NCBI RefSeq assembly: GCF_047149785.1 | Contig: NZ_BAAGBE010000001.1 | Span: forward strand, 558,001-622,000 | Direction of reading: 5' to 3' | Source: Nitrobacter sp047149785 | GTDB taxonomy: Bacteria > Pseudomonadota > Alphaproteobacteria > Rhizobiales > Xanthobacteraceae | DNA: 64,000 nt | Shown here: in pieces, positions 8,894-17,549 of the stretch | Numbering within the stretch: the stretch's first letter is position 1 | Layout: each line of letters begins with the position of its first letter | Position numbers and translations under genes: made by a program | Notes under the pieces: generated by a model | Databases searched by the model: none | What the model was told of the DNA's origin: nothing | What the model saw: only the letters and a program-made list of their open reading frames with translations

Positions 8894-10018
8894 TTGTTAG
8901 CTTTGTTTCGCTGCGATGTCGTTGCGAATGCTCGCGATGTTTTTAGTCGAGCGGTTCTGTTTGCCCCACGAAATAGAACTCTACTCAAATTGGCGGCAGT
9001 CCTGGTTTGCTTTCTTGAGGCTGGATGTATCCACGCTTACGCATCCAATGCGTCTCGGCTGCAAAAGCTGGTTACAGGTGGCTACTTGACTGCGTCTTCG
9101 ACGAACGCGGCCTTTTATGTCGAGACGAGCTCTCGGACTGACGACGTCATACTCATCGACTTTAAGTCAAAGGCACTCAAGAAGCTAAGTAGCCATGGGA
9201 GAAGACTGGGATATCCATCACTCTCGCTTGATGGCGAGAGGCTTCTTTTGGTCAGACAGGATCCACACACGGGTGAATCGGAGCTTCTATCATGCGAGAT
9301 AACGAATTTGATTTGTCGACGGCTTTTTGCCACGAAGCTTTCGATTGTCGACCCGGTTGGGATAGGTGCGGATAGGATCGTTTATGTTTCGAGCGATCCT
9401 GGCGCTCGTTTCGATTACGCCGACAATGATCTCTGGCTGTTTGAAACGGGAAAAGAGCCACGTCCAATTACCGATCTGCAATTTCATGTGCTGACGCGGC
9501 TGAGCGTTACCTCAAGTCACATTTATTTCTCGGCGCTGGGACCTCATCCGGGAAAGGAGGCTATTCCAAAGTACAAGCCGCTTGAGGATGCATCGAGCAG
9601 TATTTATAGGCTGCCTTTCGATAGCCACACCGGCGTCGTCACGGTTCCAGCTACTCAACTGTCTCCGCTTTTTGTGGCCGAACGCAGCAAGTCAAATTCG
9701 CCAAGCATTGCGTTCGATGAAACGTTTGCCGCGTTTCTACGTACAGACAGATATCGGAAAGGTGGGTTTCGTTTCGATCTGGTCGTTCAGAGCCTGACGA
9801 CCTCAGCAAGTATATTATTCAAGTCGGCCGGGATCGGCTTCTCGCGACCAGTCGTCGTCGGGAGCACCGTCGTCGCGAACGATCTGCTTGACGACAGATA
9901 CATCATCAAGCGCCTATTGCCGGGTAAGACCTCGCTCCAGACTGAGATTGAAGTCACCGACGACGAAATCGCACGTCTCCCCGCCACCGAAATAATAATC
10001 GAAAACGAAAGCCGATAA
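8894..10018 (+). CDS. Exported protein of unknown function, TolB-like propeller fold, tandem copy 1
   Basis: Function not recognised. The TTG start is supported by a strong GAGGAGG 5 nt upstream. An N-terminal basic stretch precedes a hydrophobic segment (LLKLAAVLVCFLEAGCIHAYA, shown here as LLKLAAVLVCFLEAG), consistent with a signal sequence. The body has repeated elements such as YPSLSLDGERLLLVRQD and NDLWLFETGKEPRPITDL, typical of PD40/TolB-like beta-propellers that read as x-P-S-x-S-x-D-G-x-x-L. The C-terminus ends in EVTDDEIARLPATEI. The gene at 10369 is a full-length paralogue with the same architecture, and the similarity extends a few bases past the stop. The DNA here looks AT-richer than its neighbours, which suggests a later arrival between metE and queH. 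No catalytic motif was found. Confidence 0.72.
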   Translation: MLALFRCDVVANARDVFSRAVLFAPRNRTLLKLAAVLVCFLEAGCIHAYASNASRLQKLVTGGYLTASSTNAAFYVETSSRTDDVILIDFKSKALKKLSSHGRRLGYPSLSLDGERLLLVRQDPHTGESELLSCEITNLICRRLFATKLSIVDPVGIGADRIVYVSSDPGARFDYADNDLWLFETGKEPRPITDLQFHVLTRLSVTSSHIYFSALGPHPGKEAIPKYKPLEDASSSIYRLPFDSHTGVVTVPATQLSPLFVAERSKSNSPSIAFDETFAAFLRTDRYRKGGFRFDLVVQSLTTSASILFKSAGIGFSRPVVVGSTVVANDLLDDRYIIKRLLPGKTSLQTEIEVTDDEIARLPATEIIIENESR

Positions 10019-10368
10019 CGATGCCCTATAATTATACGAATTCGTTCCCCGATTTTTGGGTCGGCATTCCTACGTATGCTAATCTCACTCCGGGAATACC
10101 ACAAAATGTATTCAATCCAGGCATACCCAGCCACGTTAATTTCGATAAGCCTTTCTTTCATTTGCCGGTAGTTGGAACAAGCAGGAAAGCCTGCGAGAAC
10201 GACGACGCTTTCCGTCAAACTAACGAGTGCAATATCCGTTTTTATTTGCGTCGATCGTCGTTCTCTTTACTCTTTGCTGTTTTCTTTCTCCACGTCGCAA
10301 ACAATCCTTCTACAAACCGAGAAAACCCGTTGTAGGTCTACCCATTGGATTAACTGGTCGGAGAAGTG
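10019..10368 (+). other. Intergenic spacer between the tandem paralogues
   Basis: AT-rich spacer of 350 bases. A 104-residue open frame begins 2 nt after the upstream stop, at an ATG in CGATGCCCT, a string also present after the second paralogue. It has no ribosome binding site and no family resemblance, so I do not call it a gene. Before the second paralogue there is GGAGAAG (10360-10366). Confidence 0.5.
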
Positions 10369-11496
10369 ATGATGTGTGTTGGCATTACCGTCATCCATCT
10401 TATCGTTAATTTTCGCCATTGGTTTCCGTTGGTTGGCAAGAAGAGATGGATCAATCCCGCAGTACTCGCACTTTGTATAGTATTCTCCTATCGGGTGGCT
10501 TGTGAGGCTGCAGAATCGCGTGCTAATCGCGATTACAAACTCACGACTGGAGCATATTTTTCAGCATCAGAAGAAAAGACTGCATTTCATTTGTTCACAG
10601 GTCCGCGCAGTTCGGACGCAGTAATAGTCGATCGAAAATCGAAGACCATCAAGAGATTGACAAGCCGTGGAACGAGACTCTTATACCCATTCCTATCGAT
10701 TGACGGTCAACGACTGCTCCTTGTTAGGCAGCATGCCGATACGGGGCAATCAGAATTGCTATCATGTGTAGTGGACAGTTATGTGTGCCGTGAACTATTT
10801 AACTCAGCCGATTCGATTGCAGACCCAGTTGAACTAGATAAAGATAGAGTGGTCTATATCTCTAGTCCATTGAGCGAGTTTAAGCAGCGACGGTCGAGAT
10901 ACGTTCGACATGATATTTGGCTGTTCAATGGAGAACGTTCTCGCCGGATTGCTGACCTTCAATTTTACGAACTGAGGACCCTGTGCTTCACATCCAGCAG
11001 CGTCTATTTTTCCGCAATGGGACCTCGGTCAGGGAAAGAGATTATTCCCGAGTCGATTGCATTGCAGCCTGCGTCGAGTGACATCTATAGCTTACCTTTT
11101 GATCGAAGCACTGGATCAATCGCTATTCCGGATAAGCGTCTGTCGCCTCTCTTTATGGCGAAAGGAATATCAACATCCGTAAGCGTGGTGACTGATGAAT
11201 CGTTTGCCGCATTCCTCCGTGCAGATAGAACTCGCGTAGGCGGCTACCGATACGATCTCATCGTGCAAAATCTCAAAACTGGGGCGTCTCGGCCCTACGA
11301 ATCCAAGGGGTTCGGCTTTTCGCGACCGGTTGTCGTTGGGCACACGGTTGTCGTGAACGATCTGCTTGACGACAGGTACGTCATCAAGAGCCTTTTGCCG
11401 GAAATTGCCTCGCTCAAGACTGAGGTCGAAGTTACCGACGACGAAATCGCACGTCTCCCTGTCACCGAAATAACAGTCGAAAACGAAAGTCGATAA
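10369..11496 (+). CDS. Exported protein of unknown function, TolB-like propeller fold, tandem copy 2
   Basis: Paralogue of the gene at 8894, with the same length and domain order. It shares blocks such as RLLLVRQ, TGxSELLSC, VNDLLDDRYVIKSLLPE and the C-terminal EVTDDEIARLPVTEI. The N-terminus has a hydrophobic segment (NPAVLALCIVFSYRVACEA) that probably acts as a signal sequence. Start codons GTG-ATG-ATG lie in tandem at 10366-10374; I chose the first ATG, 5 nt after GGAG, but 10372 is equally possible. The two copies have diverged clearly in sequence while keeping identical ends, so the duplication is not recent. Function unknown; the propeller assignment rests on repeat pattern only. Confidence 0.7.
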   Translation: MMCVGITVIHLIVNFRHWFPLVGKKRWINPAVLALCIVFSYRVACEAAESRANRDYKLTTGAYFSASEEKTAFHLFTGPRSSDAVIVDRKSKTIKRLTSRGTRLLYPFLSIDGQRLLLVRQHADTGQSELLSCVVDSYVCRELFNSADSIADPVELDKDRVVYISSPLSEFKQRRSRYVRHDIWLFNGERSRRIADLQFYELRTLCFTSSSVYFSAMGPRSGKEIIPESIALQPASSDIYSLPFDRSTGSIAIPDKRLSPLFMAKGISTSVSVVTDESFAAFLRADRTRVGGYRYDLIVQNLKTGASRPYESKGFGFSRPVVVGHTVVVNDLLDDRYVIKSLLPEIASLKTEVEVTDDEIARLPVTEITVENESR

Positions 11497-11597
11497 CGAT
11501 GCCCTTTGGAAGATTTGTCGCGCAGTCATGACGGTGCGTAGGCTCGCTCCGGAATGCCCAGGAACCTTTATCTGAACCTTTATCTTATCTGCTAATC

Positions 11598-12254
11598 TTA
11601 ATCGCTCTCGTTCCGGTAGAATTGCGTGCCGATCACGATGGGCGGACGGCCCTGATCCCGGCGGTGTTGATTGGTGTCGCGTAGCGAATAGACGCAGCCG
11701 CAATATTCCTGCTGATAGAATTCCTCGCGCTTGCTGATCTCGATCATCCGCTGCGCGCCGCCGCCCTTGCGCCAGTTGAAATCCCAATACGACAGCCCTT
11801 CATAACGACCGGCCGCGCGATGGCCGCAGTCATTGATCTGCGCCATGTTCTTCCACCGGGAGATGCCGAGGCAAGACGTCATCACCGGAAACCCGTGCTC
11901 GTGCGCATAGAGCGCGGTGCGCTCGAAGCGCATGTCGAAACACATGGTGCAGCGCGCGCCGCGTTCCGGCTCCCACTCCATTCCCTTGGCGCGGGCGAAC
12001 CAGTTATCCTTGTCGTAATCGGCATCGACGAACGGCACGCCGTGCTTCTCCGCGAAGCGGACGTTTTCGTCCTTGCGAAGGAGGTATTCTTTTTGCGGAT
12101 GAATGTTCGGATTGTAGAAGAAGATCGTGTAATCGATCTCCGAGGCCAGCATCGCCTCCATCACTTCGCCGGAGCATGGCGCGCAGCAGGAATGCAGCAA
12201 CACCTTCTTCTGCCCGTTCGGGGGCGTCAGGTTCGGTCGGACGAAGTCGTTCAC
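11598..12254 (-). CDS. queH: Epoxyqueuosine reductase QueH (cobalamin-independent)
   Basis: Reduces epoxyqueuosine to queuosine in the wobble position of tRNAs with GUN anticodons. The diagnostic cysteines are present: LLHSCCAPCSGEV near the N-terminus, GARCTMCFDMRFERTA in the middle, and EYCGCVYSLRD near the C-terminus; these bind an iron-sulfur cluster and metal in the family. QueH is the non-orthologous, B12-free replacement for the cobalamin-dependent QueG. I prefer the GTG at 12254, where the sequence VNDFVRPNLTPP begins to look like the family; a TTG at 12335 would add 27 residues of uncertain value. It is transcribed away from nrdA, and both start regions share the 12255-12760 interval. 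Confidence 0.92.
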   Translation of the reverse strand: MNDFVRPNLTPPNGQKKVLLHSCCAPCSGEVMEAMLASEIDYTIFFYNPNIHPQKEYLLRKDENVRFAEKHGVPFVDADYDKDNWFARAKGMEWEPERGARCTMCFDMRFERTALYAHEHGFPVMTSCLGISRWKNMAQINDCGHRAAGRYEGLSYWDFNWRKGGGAQRMIEISKREEFYQQEYCGCVYSLRDTNQHRRDQGRPPIVIGTQFYRNESD

Positions 12255-12413
12255 GATCAGGCTCGGCGGTTGAGCCGCGAGACACAGGGCGCGGCGTATC
12301 CGTGGAGATAAAGGTCTGAACGGCCGGAGCGTCAAGAGCCGGGCCGAGCGGTGAGCCCGTTTCGCCCCGCTGTGGATTGCGAATATTCCGCGTCGGGATT
12401 CGAAAACGATGTA

Positions 12414-12449
12414 TTGACACTTAGGTCGATCACCATACTAGATATGGTG
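12414..12449 (+). promoter_or_regulatory. Candidate nrdAB promoter with overlapping palindrome
   Basis: TTGACA (12414-12419) and TACTAG (12436-12441) are 16 nt apart, a good sigma-70-type pair located about 35 nt before the riboswitch. The -10 is embedded in an inverted repeat, CACCATA (12431-12437) and TATGGTG (12443-12449) with a 5-nt centre, which would suit a repressor. It does not have the contiguous 16-bp layout of NrdR boxes. Confidence 0.45.
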
Positions 12450-12469
12450 GTCACGGTCTCTCGAGTCGC

Positions 12470-12650
12470 AACACCGAGAGCTAAGAGGGAAGCTGGTGCG
12501 CTTGGGCCATGACCCAGCAATGCCGGCGCTGCCCCCGCAACTGTAAGCGGCGAGCCGAAGTCCATTTATTGTCACTGGGATCGCAAGGTTCCGGGAAGAC
12601 CGGACGGACGCTGGGACCCGCGAGCCAGGAGACCTGCCGCGACAGCAAAA
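12470..12650 (+). promoter_or_regulatory. Cobalamin riboswitch controlling nrdAB
   Basis: The leader contains GGGAAGCTGGTGCG (about 12488), GCCCCCGCAACTGTAAGCGG (core, about 12532-12551), GTCACTGGGA and the B12 box AGCCAGGAGACCTGCC (12623-12638), in the order of the cobalamin aptamer. It is strongly similar to the minus-strand aptamer before metE. A GC-rich stem (about 12652-12680) between it and the start codon at 12761 could be the expression platform. B12 would be expected to shut off this B12-independent reductase, as known for nrdAB in Streptomyces. Confidence 0.93.
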
Positions 12651-12760
12651 CGTCCCTGGGCGGGGGTCCCGGCGGGTCGCTTGTCAGGTGCCGCGTCTGC
12701 CGCGGCGTTCCTGCGCGCGTCTCCGCACGACCCCGCTCGCAACAAGCCGGGGTTTGAGCG

Positions 12761-15670
12761 ATGTCCGTCGCAACTGAAGCTGCATCCTTTGCACGTTCCG
12801 TGCGTCCGTCTTTCTCGGCTTCTGCCGCGACGCCGTCCAGTGAGCCCGCGTATCAGGTGATCCGGCGTAACGGATCGGTTTCGCCATTCGATTCCGCGAA
12901 GATCGCGGTCGCGCTGACAAAAGCGTTCCTCGCGGTCGAGGGCAGCAGCGCCGCCGCTTCGCGCCGGGTCCACGACATCGTCACTGAGCTGACCGGCCAG
13001 ATCGTCGCCAGCCTGGCCCGGCGCACCGATGCTGGCCGCACCTTCCACATCGAGGACATTCAGGACCAGGCCGAACTCGCGCTGATGCGGAGCGAGCATC
13101 ACAAGGTCGCGCGCGCCTACGTGCTCTATCGCGAGGAGCGCGCGCGCGAACGCGCGAAGGCGCAGGAATCGAAGGCAAAAAAGGGCAACGCGGTAGCCGC
13201 TACACCCGCGTTGCGGATGAAGTCGCCCGACGGATCGTTGACGCCTCTCGACACCGGACGTCTCGCCACTGTGGTGAAGGAAGCGTGCGCCGGACTGGAT
13301 GGCGTCGCTGCCGGGGTAATCCTGAGCGAAGCGCATCGCAACCTCTATGACGGCATCAGCGCGGATGAACTGGCGCTGGCGCCGATTCTCGCGGCGCGCA
13401 CGCTGGTCGAGACCGATCCGGACTACGCCAAGGCCAGCGCGCGCCTGTTACTCGACAAGCTGCGCCGCGAGGCGTTGAGCTTCATTGCCGGGCAGCCGGA
13501 ACAGGCGACCCAGGCGGAGATGGCGGAGCGCTATGCGGACTATTTCCGCACCTATGTGCAGACCGGCATTTCCAATGAACTGCTCGATCCGGAGATCGGC
13601 CGTTTCGACCTCGACCGGCTTGCGGCCGCGCTGAAACCGGAGCGCGACTTGCAGTTCGACTATCTCGGACTCCAGACCCTCTATGATCGCTACTTCCTGC
13701 ATATCCGCGGCACGCGTTTCGAACTGCCGCAAGCGTTCTTCATGCGCGTCGCCTGCGGTCTCGCGCTGCGCGAGATCGATCGCGAAGAGAAAGCGATCGC
13801 CTTTTACGACCTGCTCTCGTCCTTCGATTTCATGGCGTCGACGCCGACGCTGTTCAACGCCGGCACGCTACGGCCGCAACTCTCGTCGTGCTTCCTCACG
13901 ACTGTCGCCGACGATCTCGACGGCATCTTCAAGGCGATCAAGGACAATGCGCTGCTCTCGAAATACGCCGGCGGTCTCGGCAACGACTGGACGCGCGTGC
14001 GCGGGCTCGGCGCGCACATCAAGGGCACCAACGGCGAAAGCCAGGGCGTGGTGCCGTTCCTGAAGGTCGCGAACGACACCGCGATCGCGGTCAACCAGGG
14101 CGGCAAGCGCAAGGGCGCGGTGTGCGCCTATCTCGAGACCTGGCACATCGACATCGAGGAATTTCTCGATCTGCGCAAGAACACAGGCGACGACCGCCGC
14201 CGCACCCATGACATGAATACGGCGAACTGGGTACCGGACCTCTTCATGCAGCGGGTCGAGCAGAACGGCCTCTGGACCTTGTTTTCTCCGGATGAGACCG
14301 CGGACCTGCACGACCTCACCGGCAAGGCTTTCGCCGAACGCTACGCCCATTATGAAGAGAAGGCCGCGCGCGGCGAACTGCGCGTGACCAAACAGGTCCG
14401 CGCCGTCGACCTGTGGCGGCGGATGTTGACCATGCTGTTCGAGACCGGGCATCCCTGGATCACCTTCAAAGACCCGTGCAACCTGCGCTCGCCGCAGCAG
14501 CATTGCGGCGTCGTGCATTCCTCGAACCTCTGCACCGAGATCACGCTCAACACCTCGAACACCGAAGTCGCAGTCTGCAATCTCGGCTCGGTCAACCTCG
14601 TCAACCACCTGTATGACGGCAAGCTCGACCTTGACCACCTCGCGCGCACCGTGAAGACCGCGATGCGCATGCTCGACAATGTGCTGGACGTGAATTTCTA
14701 CACCATCCCGGAAGCGCGCGCGTCGAACCTGCGGCATCGCCCGGTCGGGCTCGGCATCATGGGCTTTCAGGACGCGCTCAATGTCCTGCGGCTGCCCTAT
14801 GCTTCGGATGAGGCCGTAACCTTCGCCGATGAAAGCATGGAGGCGATTTCGTATTGGGCGATCTCCGGTTCGGTCGATCTCGCCGCCGAGCGCGGCCGCT
14901 ATCCCTCCTATGAAGGATCGCTCTGGTCGAAAGGCATTCTGCCGCTGGATTCCCTTGCGCTCGTCGATGACGCGCGCGGCGCGCCGATCGACATCGACCG
15001 CTCCAGCCGTCTTGACTGGGACGCGCTACGCCAGCGCGTCATGACGATCGGCATGCGCAACTCGAACTGCATGGCGATCGCGCCGACCGCGACGATCTCC
15101 AACATCTGCGGCGTTTCGCAGTCGATCGAGCCCGCCTATCAGAACCTCTATGTCAAATCCAACATGTCCGGCGACTTCACCGTGGTGAACGCCCATCTCG
15201 TGCGCGAACTCAAGGCCCGCGGGCTGTGGGACGAGGTGATGATCTCGGACCTGAAGTATTTCGACGGCAGCGTGGGCCAGATCGATCGCATCCCCGACGA
15301 TCTCAAGGCGCTCTATGCCACCGCTTTCGAGATCGACTCCGCCTGGCTGATCGACGCCGCCGCGCGCCGGCAGAAGTGGATCGACCAGGCCCAGTCGCTC
15401 AATCTCTACATCGCCAATCCGCGCGGCAAGAAGCTCGATGCGCTCTACCGCCATGCCTGGAAGCGCGGCCTCAAGACGACTTACTACCTGCGCTCGCGCT
15501 CCGCGACGCACGTTGAAAAATCCACGCTGAAAGGCACGGACGGCAAGCTCAATGCTGTCTCGGCATCGGTGTCGGCCGCGTCATCGAATGGCCACGCGAC
15601 CGACGCCATCGAGAGCGAAGGCTGGAAAGCCTGCCGTATCGACGATCCGACCTGCGAGGCGTGTCAGTAA
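12761..15670 (+). CDS. nrdA: Ribonucleoside-diphosphate reductase, alpha (R1) subunit, class I
   Basis: Catalytic subunit that reduces ribonucleotides to deoxyribonucleotides. The 969-residue protein starts with two ATP-cone-like regions (YQVIRRNGSVSPFDSAKIAV about residue 30; MKSPDGSLTPLDTGRLATVV about residue 153), so it is longer than E. coli NrdA. Active-site elements are visible: the redox Cys in SSCFLTT, the radical site SSNLCTEITLNTS with Asn, Cys and Glu, its partner Cys in AVCNLGSVNL, the phosphate-binding ATIS in APTATISNICG, and the C-terminal cysteine pair CRIDDPTCEACQ that accepts electrons from thioredoxin. The double cone suggests complex dATP control. It is followed after 61 nt by nrdB and preceded by a cobalamin riboswitch. 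Two cones plus a Phe-type R2 partner resemble the chlamydial enzyme. Confidence 0.96.
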   Translation: MSVATEAASFARSVRPSFSASAATPSSEPAYQVIRRNGSVSPFDSAKIAVALTKAFLAVEGSSAAASRRVHDIVTELTGQIVASLARRTDAGRTFHIEDIQDQAELALMRSEHHKVARAYVLYREERARERAKAQESKAKKGNAVAATPALRMKSPDGSLTPLDTGRLATVVKEACAGLDGVAAGVILSEAHRNLYDGISADELALAPILAARTLVETDPDYAKASARLLLDKLRREALSFIAGQPEQATQAEMAERYADYFRTYVQTGISNELLDPEIGRFDLDRLAAALKPERDLQFDYLGLQTLYDRYFLHIRGTRFELPQAFFMRVACGLALREIDREEKAIAFYDLLSSFDFMASTPTLFNAGTLRPQLSSCFLTTVADDLDGIFKAIKDNALLSKYAGGLGNDWTRVRGLGAHIKGTNGESQGVVPFLKVANDTAIAVNQGGKRKGAVCAYLETWHIDIEEFLDLRKNTGDDRRRTHDMNTANWVPDLFMQRVEQNGLWTLFSPDETADLHDLTGKAFAERYAHYEEKAARGELRVTKQVRAVDLWRRMLTMLFETGHPWITFKDPCNLRSPQQHCGVVHSSNLCTEITLNTSNTEVAVCNLGSVNLVNHLYDGKLDLDHLARTVKTAMRMLDNVLDVNFYTIPEARASNLRHRPVGLGIMGFQDALNVLRLPYASDEAVTFADESMEAISYWAISGSVDLAAERGRYPSYEGSLWSKGILPLDSLALVDDARGAPIDIDRSSRLDWDALRQRVMTIGMRNSNCMAIAPTATISNICGVSQSIEPAYQNLYVKSNMSGDFTVVNAHLVRELKARGLWDEVMISDLKYFDGSVGQIDRIPDDLKALYATAFEIDSAWLIDAAARRQKWIDQAQSLNLYIANPRGKKLDALYRHAWKRGLKTTYYLRSRSATHVEKSTLKGTDGKLNAVSASVSAASSNGHATDAIESEGWKACRIDDPTCEACQ

Positions 15671-15731
15671 GCCGTCTGGTCGGCCACAAGCCACGCCATG
15701 ACGAAGATTAAGAAATTCAGGAAACGTCACC

Positions 15732-16901
15732 ATGCTCGACTGGTCCGACACCTCTCCTTCCGCGCCGGCGCAACCTGTTCCGCCGATGACACGCGCGCAC
15801 GGCGCGACGGTGTCCTCGCCTCGCGCAAAACCAGCGGAAACCCTCACCGACACCACCGGCCTAGGTGACATCGATCGCGGCGCTGCGCGGGTGCGCGTCG
15901 ACGACAAGCGGATGATCAACGCCGGCGCCGACGTCAACCAGCTCCTGCCGCTGAAATACCGCTGGGCGTGGGAGAAGTATCTTTCCGGCTGCAACAATCA
16001 CTGGATGCCGACCGAGGTGTCGATGCAGGCCGACATCGCGCTGTGGAAGTCGAAGGACGGCCTCACCGAGGACGAGCGGCGCATGGTCAAGCGCAATCTC
16101 GGCTTCTTCGCGGCTTCCGAGTCGCTTGTCGCCAACAACATCGTACTGGCGATCTATCGCCACCTCACCAACCCCGAATGCCGGCAATACCTGCTGCGGC
16201 AGTCCTTTGAGGAAGCGGTGCATACCCATACGTTTCAGTACATCGTCGAAAGCCTCGGCCTCGACGAGGGCGAACTGTTCAACATGTATCGCGAAGTGCC
16301 CTCCATCACCGACAAGGCAGCCTGGGCGCTTAGGCATACCCGGCATCTCGACGATCCCGGCTTCAAGACCGGCACGCCGGAAGCGGACCAAGCCTTTCTG
16401 CGTGACCTCGTCGCGTTCTACGTCGTGTTCGAGGGCATGTGGTTCTATACCGGCTTTGTGCAGATCCTCTCCCTCGGCCGCCGCAACAAGATGGTCGGCA
16501 TCGCCGAGCAGTATCAGTACATCCTGCGCGACGAATCGATTCACCTGAATTTCGGCATCGACGTCATCAACCAGATCAAGATCGAGAATCCCCATCTCTG
16601 GACCCAACCATTCCAGGAGGAGGTGCGCGCTATGCTGAAGAACGCCGCCGAACTCGAGGCCGCCTACGGCCGCGACACCATGCCGCGCGGATTCCTCGGT
16701 TTGAACGCGGCGCTGTGCGAGACTTACATGCACGTCATCGCTAACCGCCGCTGCGCCCAGCTCGGGCTTGCGCCGGTGTTCGCCGAGGCCGACAATCCGT
16801 TCCCGTGGATGAGCGAGGCGATGGACCTCAAGAAGGAGAAAAACTTCTTCGAGACCCGCGTCATCGAATATCAGAACGGCGGCGCGCTCGCCTGGGATTG
16901 A
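15732..16901 (+). CDS. nrdB: Ribonucleoside-diphosphate reductase, beta (R2) subunit with Phe at the radical site (class Ic-like)
   Basis: Metal-cofactor subunit of class I ribonucleotide reductase, 389 residues. The ligand pattern is readable: Glu130 in AASESLVANN (Asp in E. coli), Glu161 and His164 in FEEAVHTHTFQYIVESLG, Glu in VVFEGMWFYTGF, and Glu/His in RDESIHLNFGI. The residue four after His164, which carries the tyrosyl radical in ordinary class Ia enzymes, is Phe168 (codon TTT at 16233-16235). Glu as first ligand plus Phe at the radical position is the signature of Chlamydia trachomatis R2, which uses a Mn/Fe cofactor instead of a tyrosyl radical. The C-terminal KEKNFFETRVIEYQ is also chlamydia-like. 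The ATG follows AGGAAAC at good spacing. Confidence 0.95.
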   Translation: MLDWSDTSPSAPAQPVPPMTRAHGATVSSPRAKPAETLTDTTGLGDIDRGAARVRVDDKRMINAGADVNQLLPLKYRWAWEKYLSGCNNHWMPTEVSMQADIALWKSKDGLTEDERRMVKRNLGFFAASESLVANNIVLAIYRHLTNPECRQYLLRQSFEEAVHTHTFQYIVESLGLDEGELFNMYREVPSITDKAAWALRHTRHLDDPGFKTGTPEADQAFLRDLVAFYVVFEGMWFYTGFVQILSLGRRNKMVGIAEQYQYILRDESIHLNFGIDVINQIKIENPHLWTQPFQEEVRAMLKNAAELEAAYGRDTMPRGFLGLNAALCETYMHVIANRRCAQLGLAPVFAEADNPFPWMSEAMDLKKEKNFFETRVIEYQNGGALAWD

Positions 16902-16973
16902 ACGCGACCACGGAGGATGCGCCGGCACCCTCGGAGCCGCTATCCAATCGCGTTCCTCGCCTGGGACACGCAG

Positions 16974-17420
16974 TCAGCCCTGCGTCGGTTTCCAGTCAGC
17001 GGTAGGAATGACGTTGATCATCCAGGGGATGCCGAACTTGTCGGTCAGCGTGCCGAAGCCGGGCGACCAAAATGTTTCGCCGAACGGCATGCCTGCCTTG
17101 CCGCCCTCAGACAGTTGATCGAACCAGCGCCGCGCCTCGGCCATGTCCTTGGTGTGCAGGGTGACGTCGAAGCCGTTCTTTGGCTTGTCGATGTTGGGCG
17201 CCCATCCGACGTCCATGTCGGCGCCCATCAACGCCTGATCGCCGACATCGAGCCAGCAGTGCATCAGCCAGGTCTTGTATTTCTCCTCCGTGATCGGCAT
17301 GCCCGGCGGCGCATCGCCATAGGGTATGGCCGCCTTGATCTTCCCGCCGAGGACCTTGGCGTAGAACTCGAATGCCTCGCGGCACTGGCCACGGAAACTG
17401 AGGCTGGTCACGATTTTCAT
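16974..17420 (-). CDS. VOC-superfamily protein (PhnB/glyoxalase-like)
   Basis: The 148-residue protein has the layout of PhnB-type VOC proteins: MKIVTSLSFRGQCREAFEFY at the start, FGETFWSPGFGTLTDKFGIPWMIN at the end (quoted part: GTLTDKFGIPWMINVI) and a central beta strand pair. Such proteins are single-domain metal-binding or binding-only folds; the substrate cannot be told from sequence. The ATG at 17420 has GGAG 6 nt upstream, and a longer frame upstream is not needed. It is transcribed divergently from the MarR-type regulator at 17565, a common arrangement for regulator and target. Confidence 0.85.
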   Translation of the reverse strand: MKIVTSLSFRGQCREAFEFYAKVLGGKIKAAIPYGDAPPGMPITEEKYKTWLMHCWLDVGDQALMGADMDVGWAPNIDKPKNGFDVTLHTKDMAEARRWFDQLSEGGKAGMPFGETFWSPGFGTLTDKFGIPWMINVIPTADWKPTQG

Positions 17421-17539
17421 GATTGTCTCCTTGTTTCGTCGGTGGGTGGTGCGTGCGGTGGCCGACGATCGAATGCTCCTCTGACCGCATCGTATGATGC
17501 CGCGTCCAGTTCCATTCCGATTGACGCCCTTTATATATG

Positions 17540-17549
17540 TTGATATCAA
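17540..17549. promoter_or_regulatory. Palindrome TTGATATCAA between MarR and VOC genes
   Basis: Perfect 10-bp palindrome about 16 bp before the MarR start and between the two divergent genes; MarR proteins often bind such sites to repress themselves and the divergent gene. No footprint evidence. Confidence 0.35.

Noticed and set aside
10021..10335. 104-codon plus frame after the first paralogue
   Set aside because: No ribosome site, no family match, and the ATG belongs to the duplicated tail CGATGCCCT.
12431..12449. NrdR box before nrdA
   Set aside because: NrdR boxes are contiguous 16-bp palindromes in pairs; this one has a 5-nt centre and is single.
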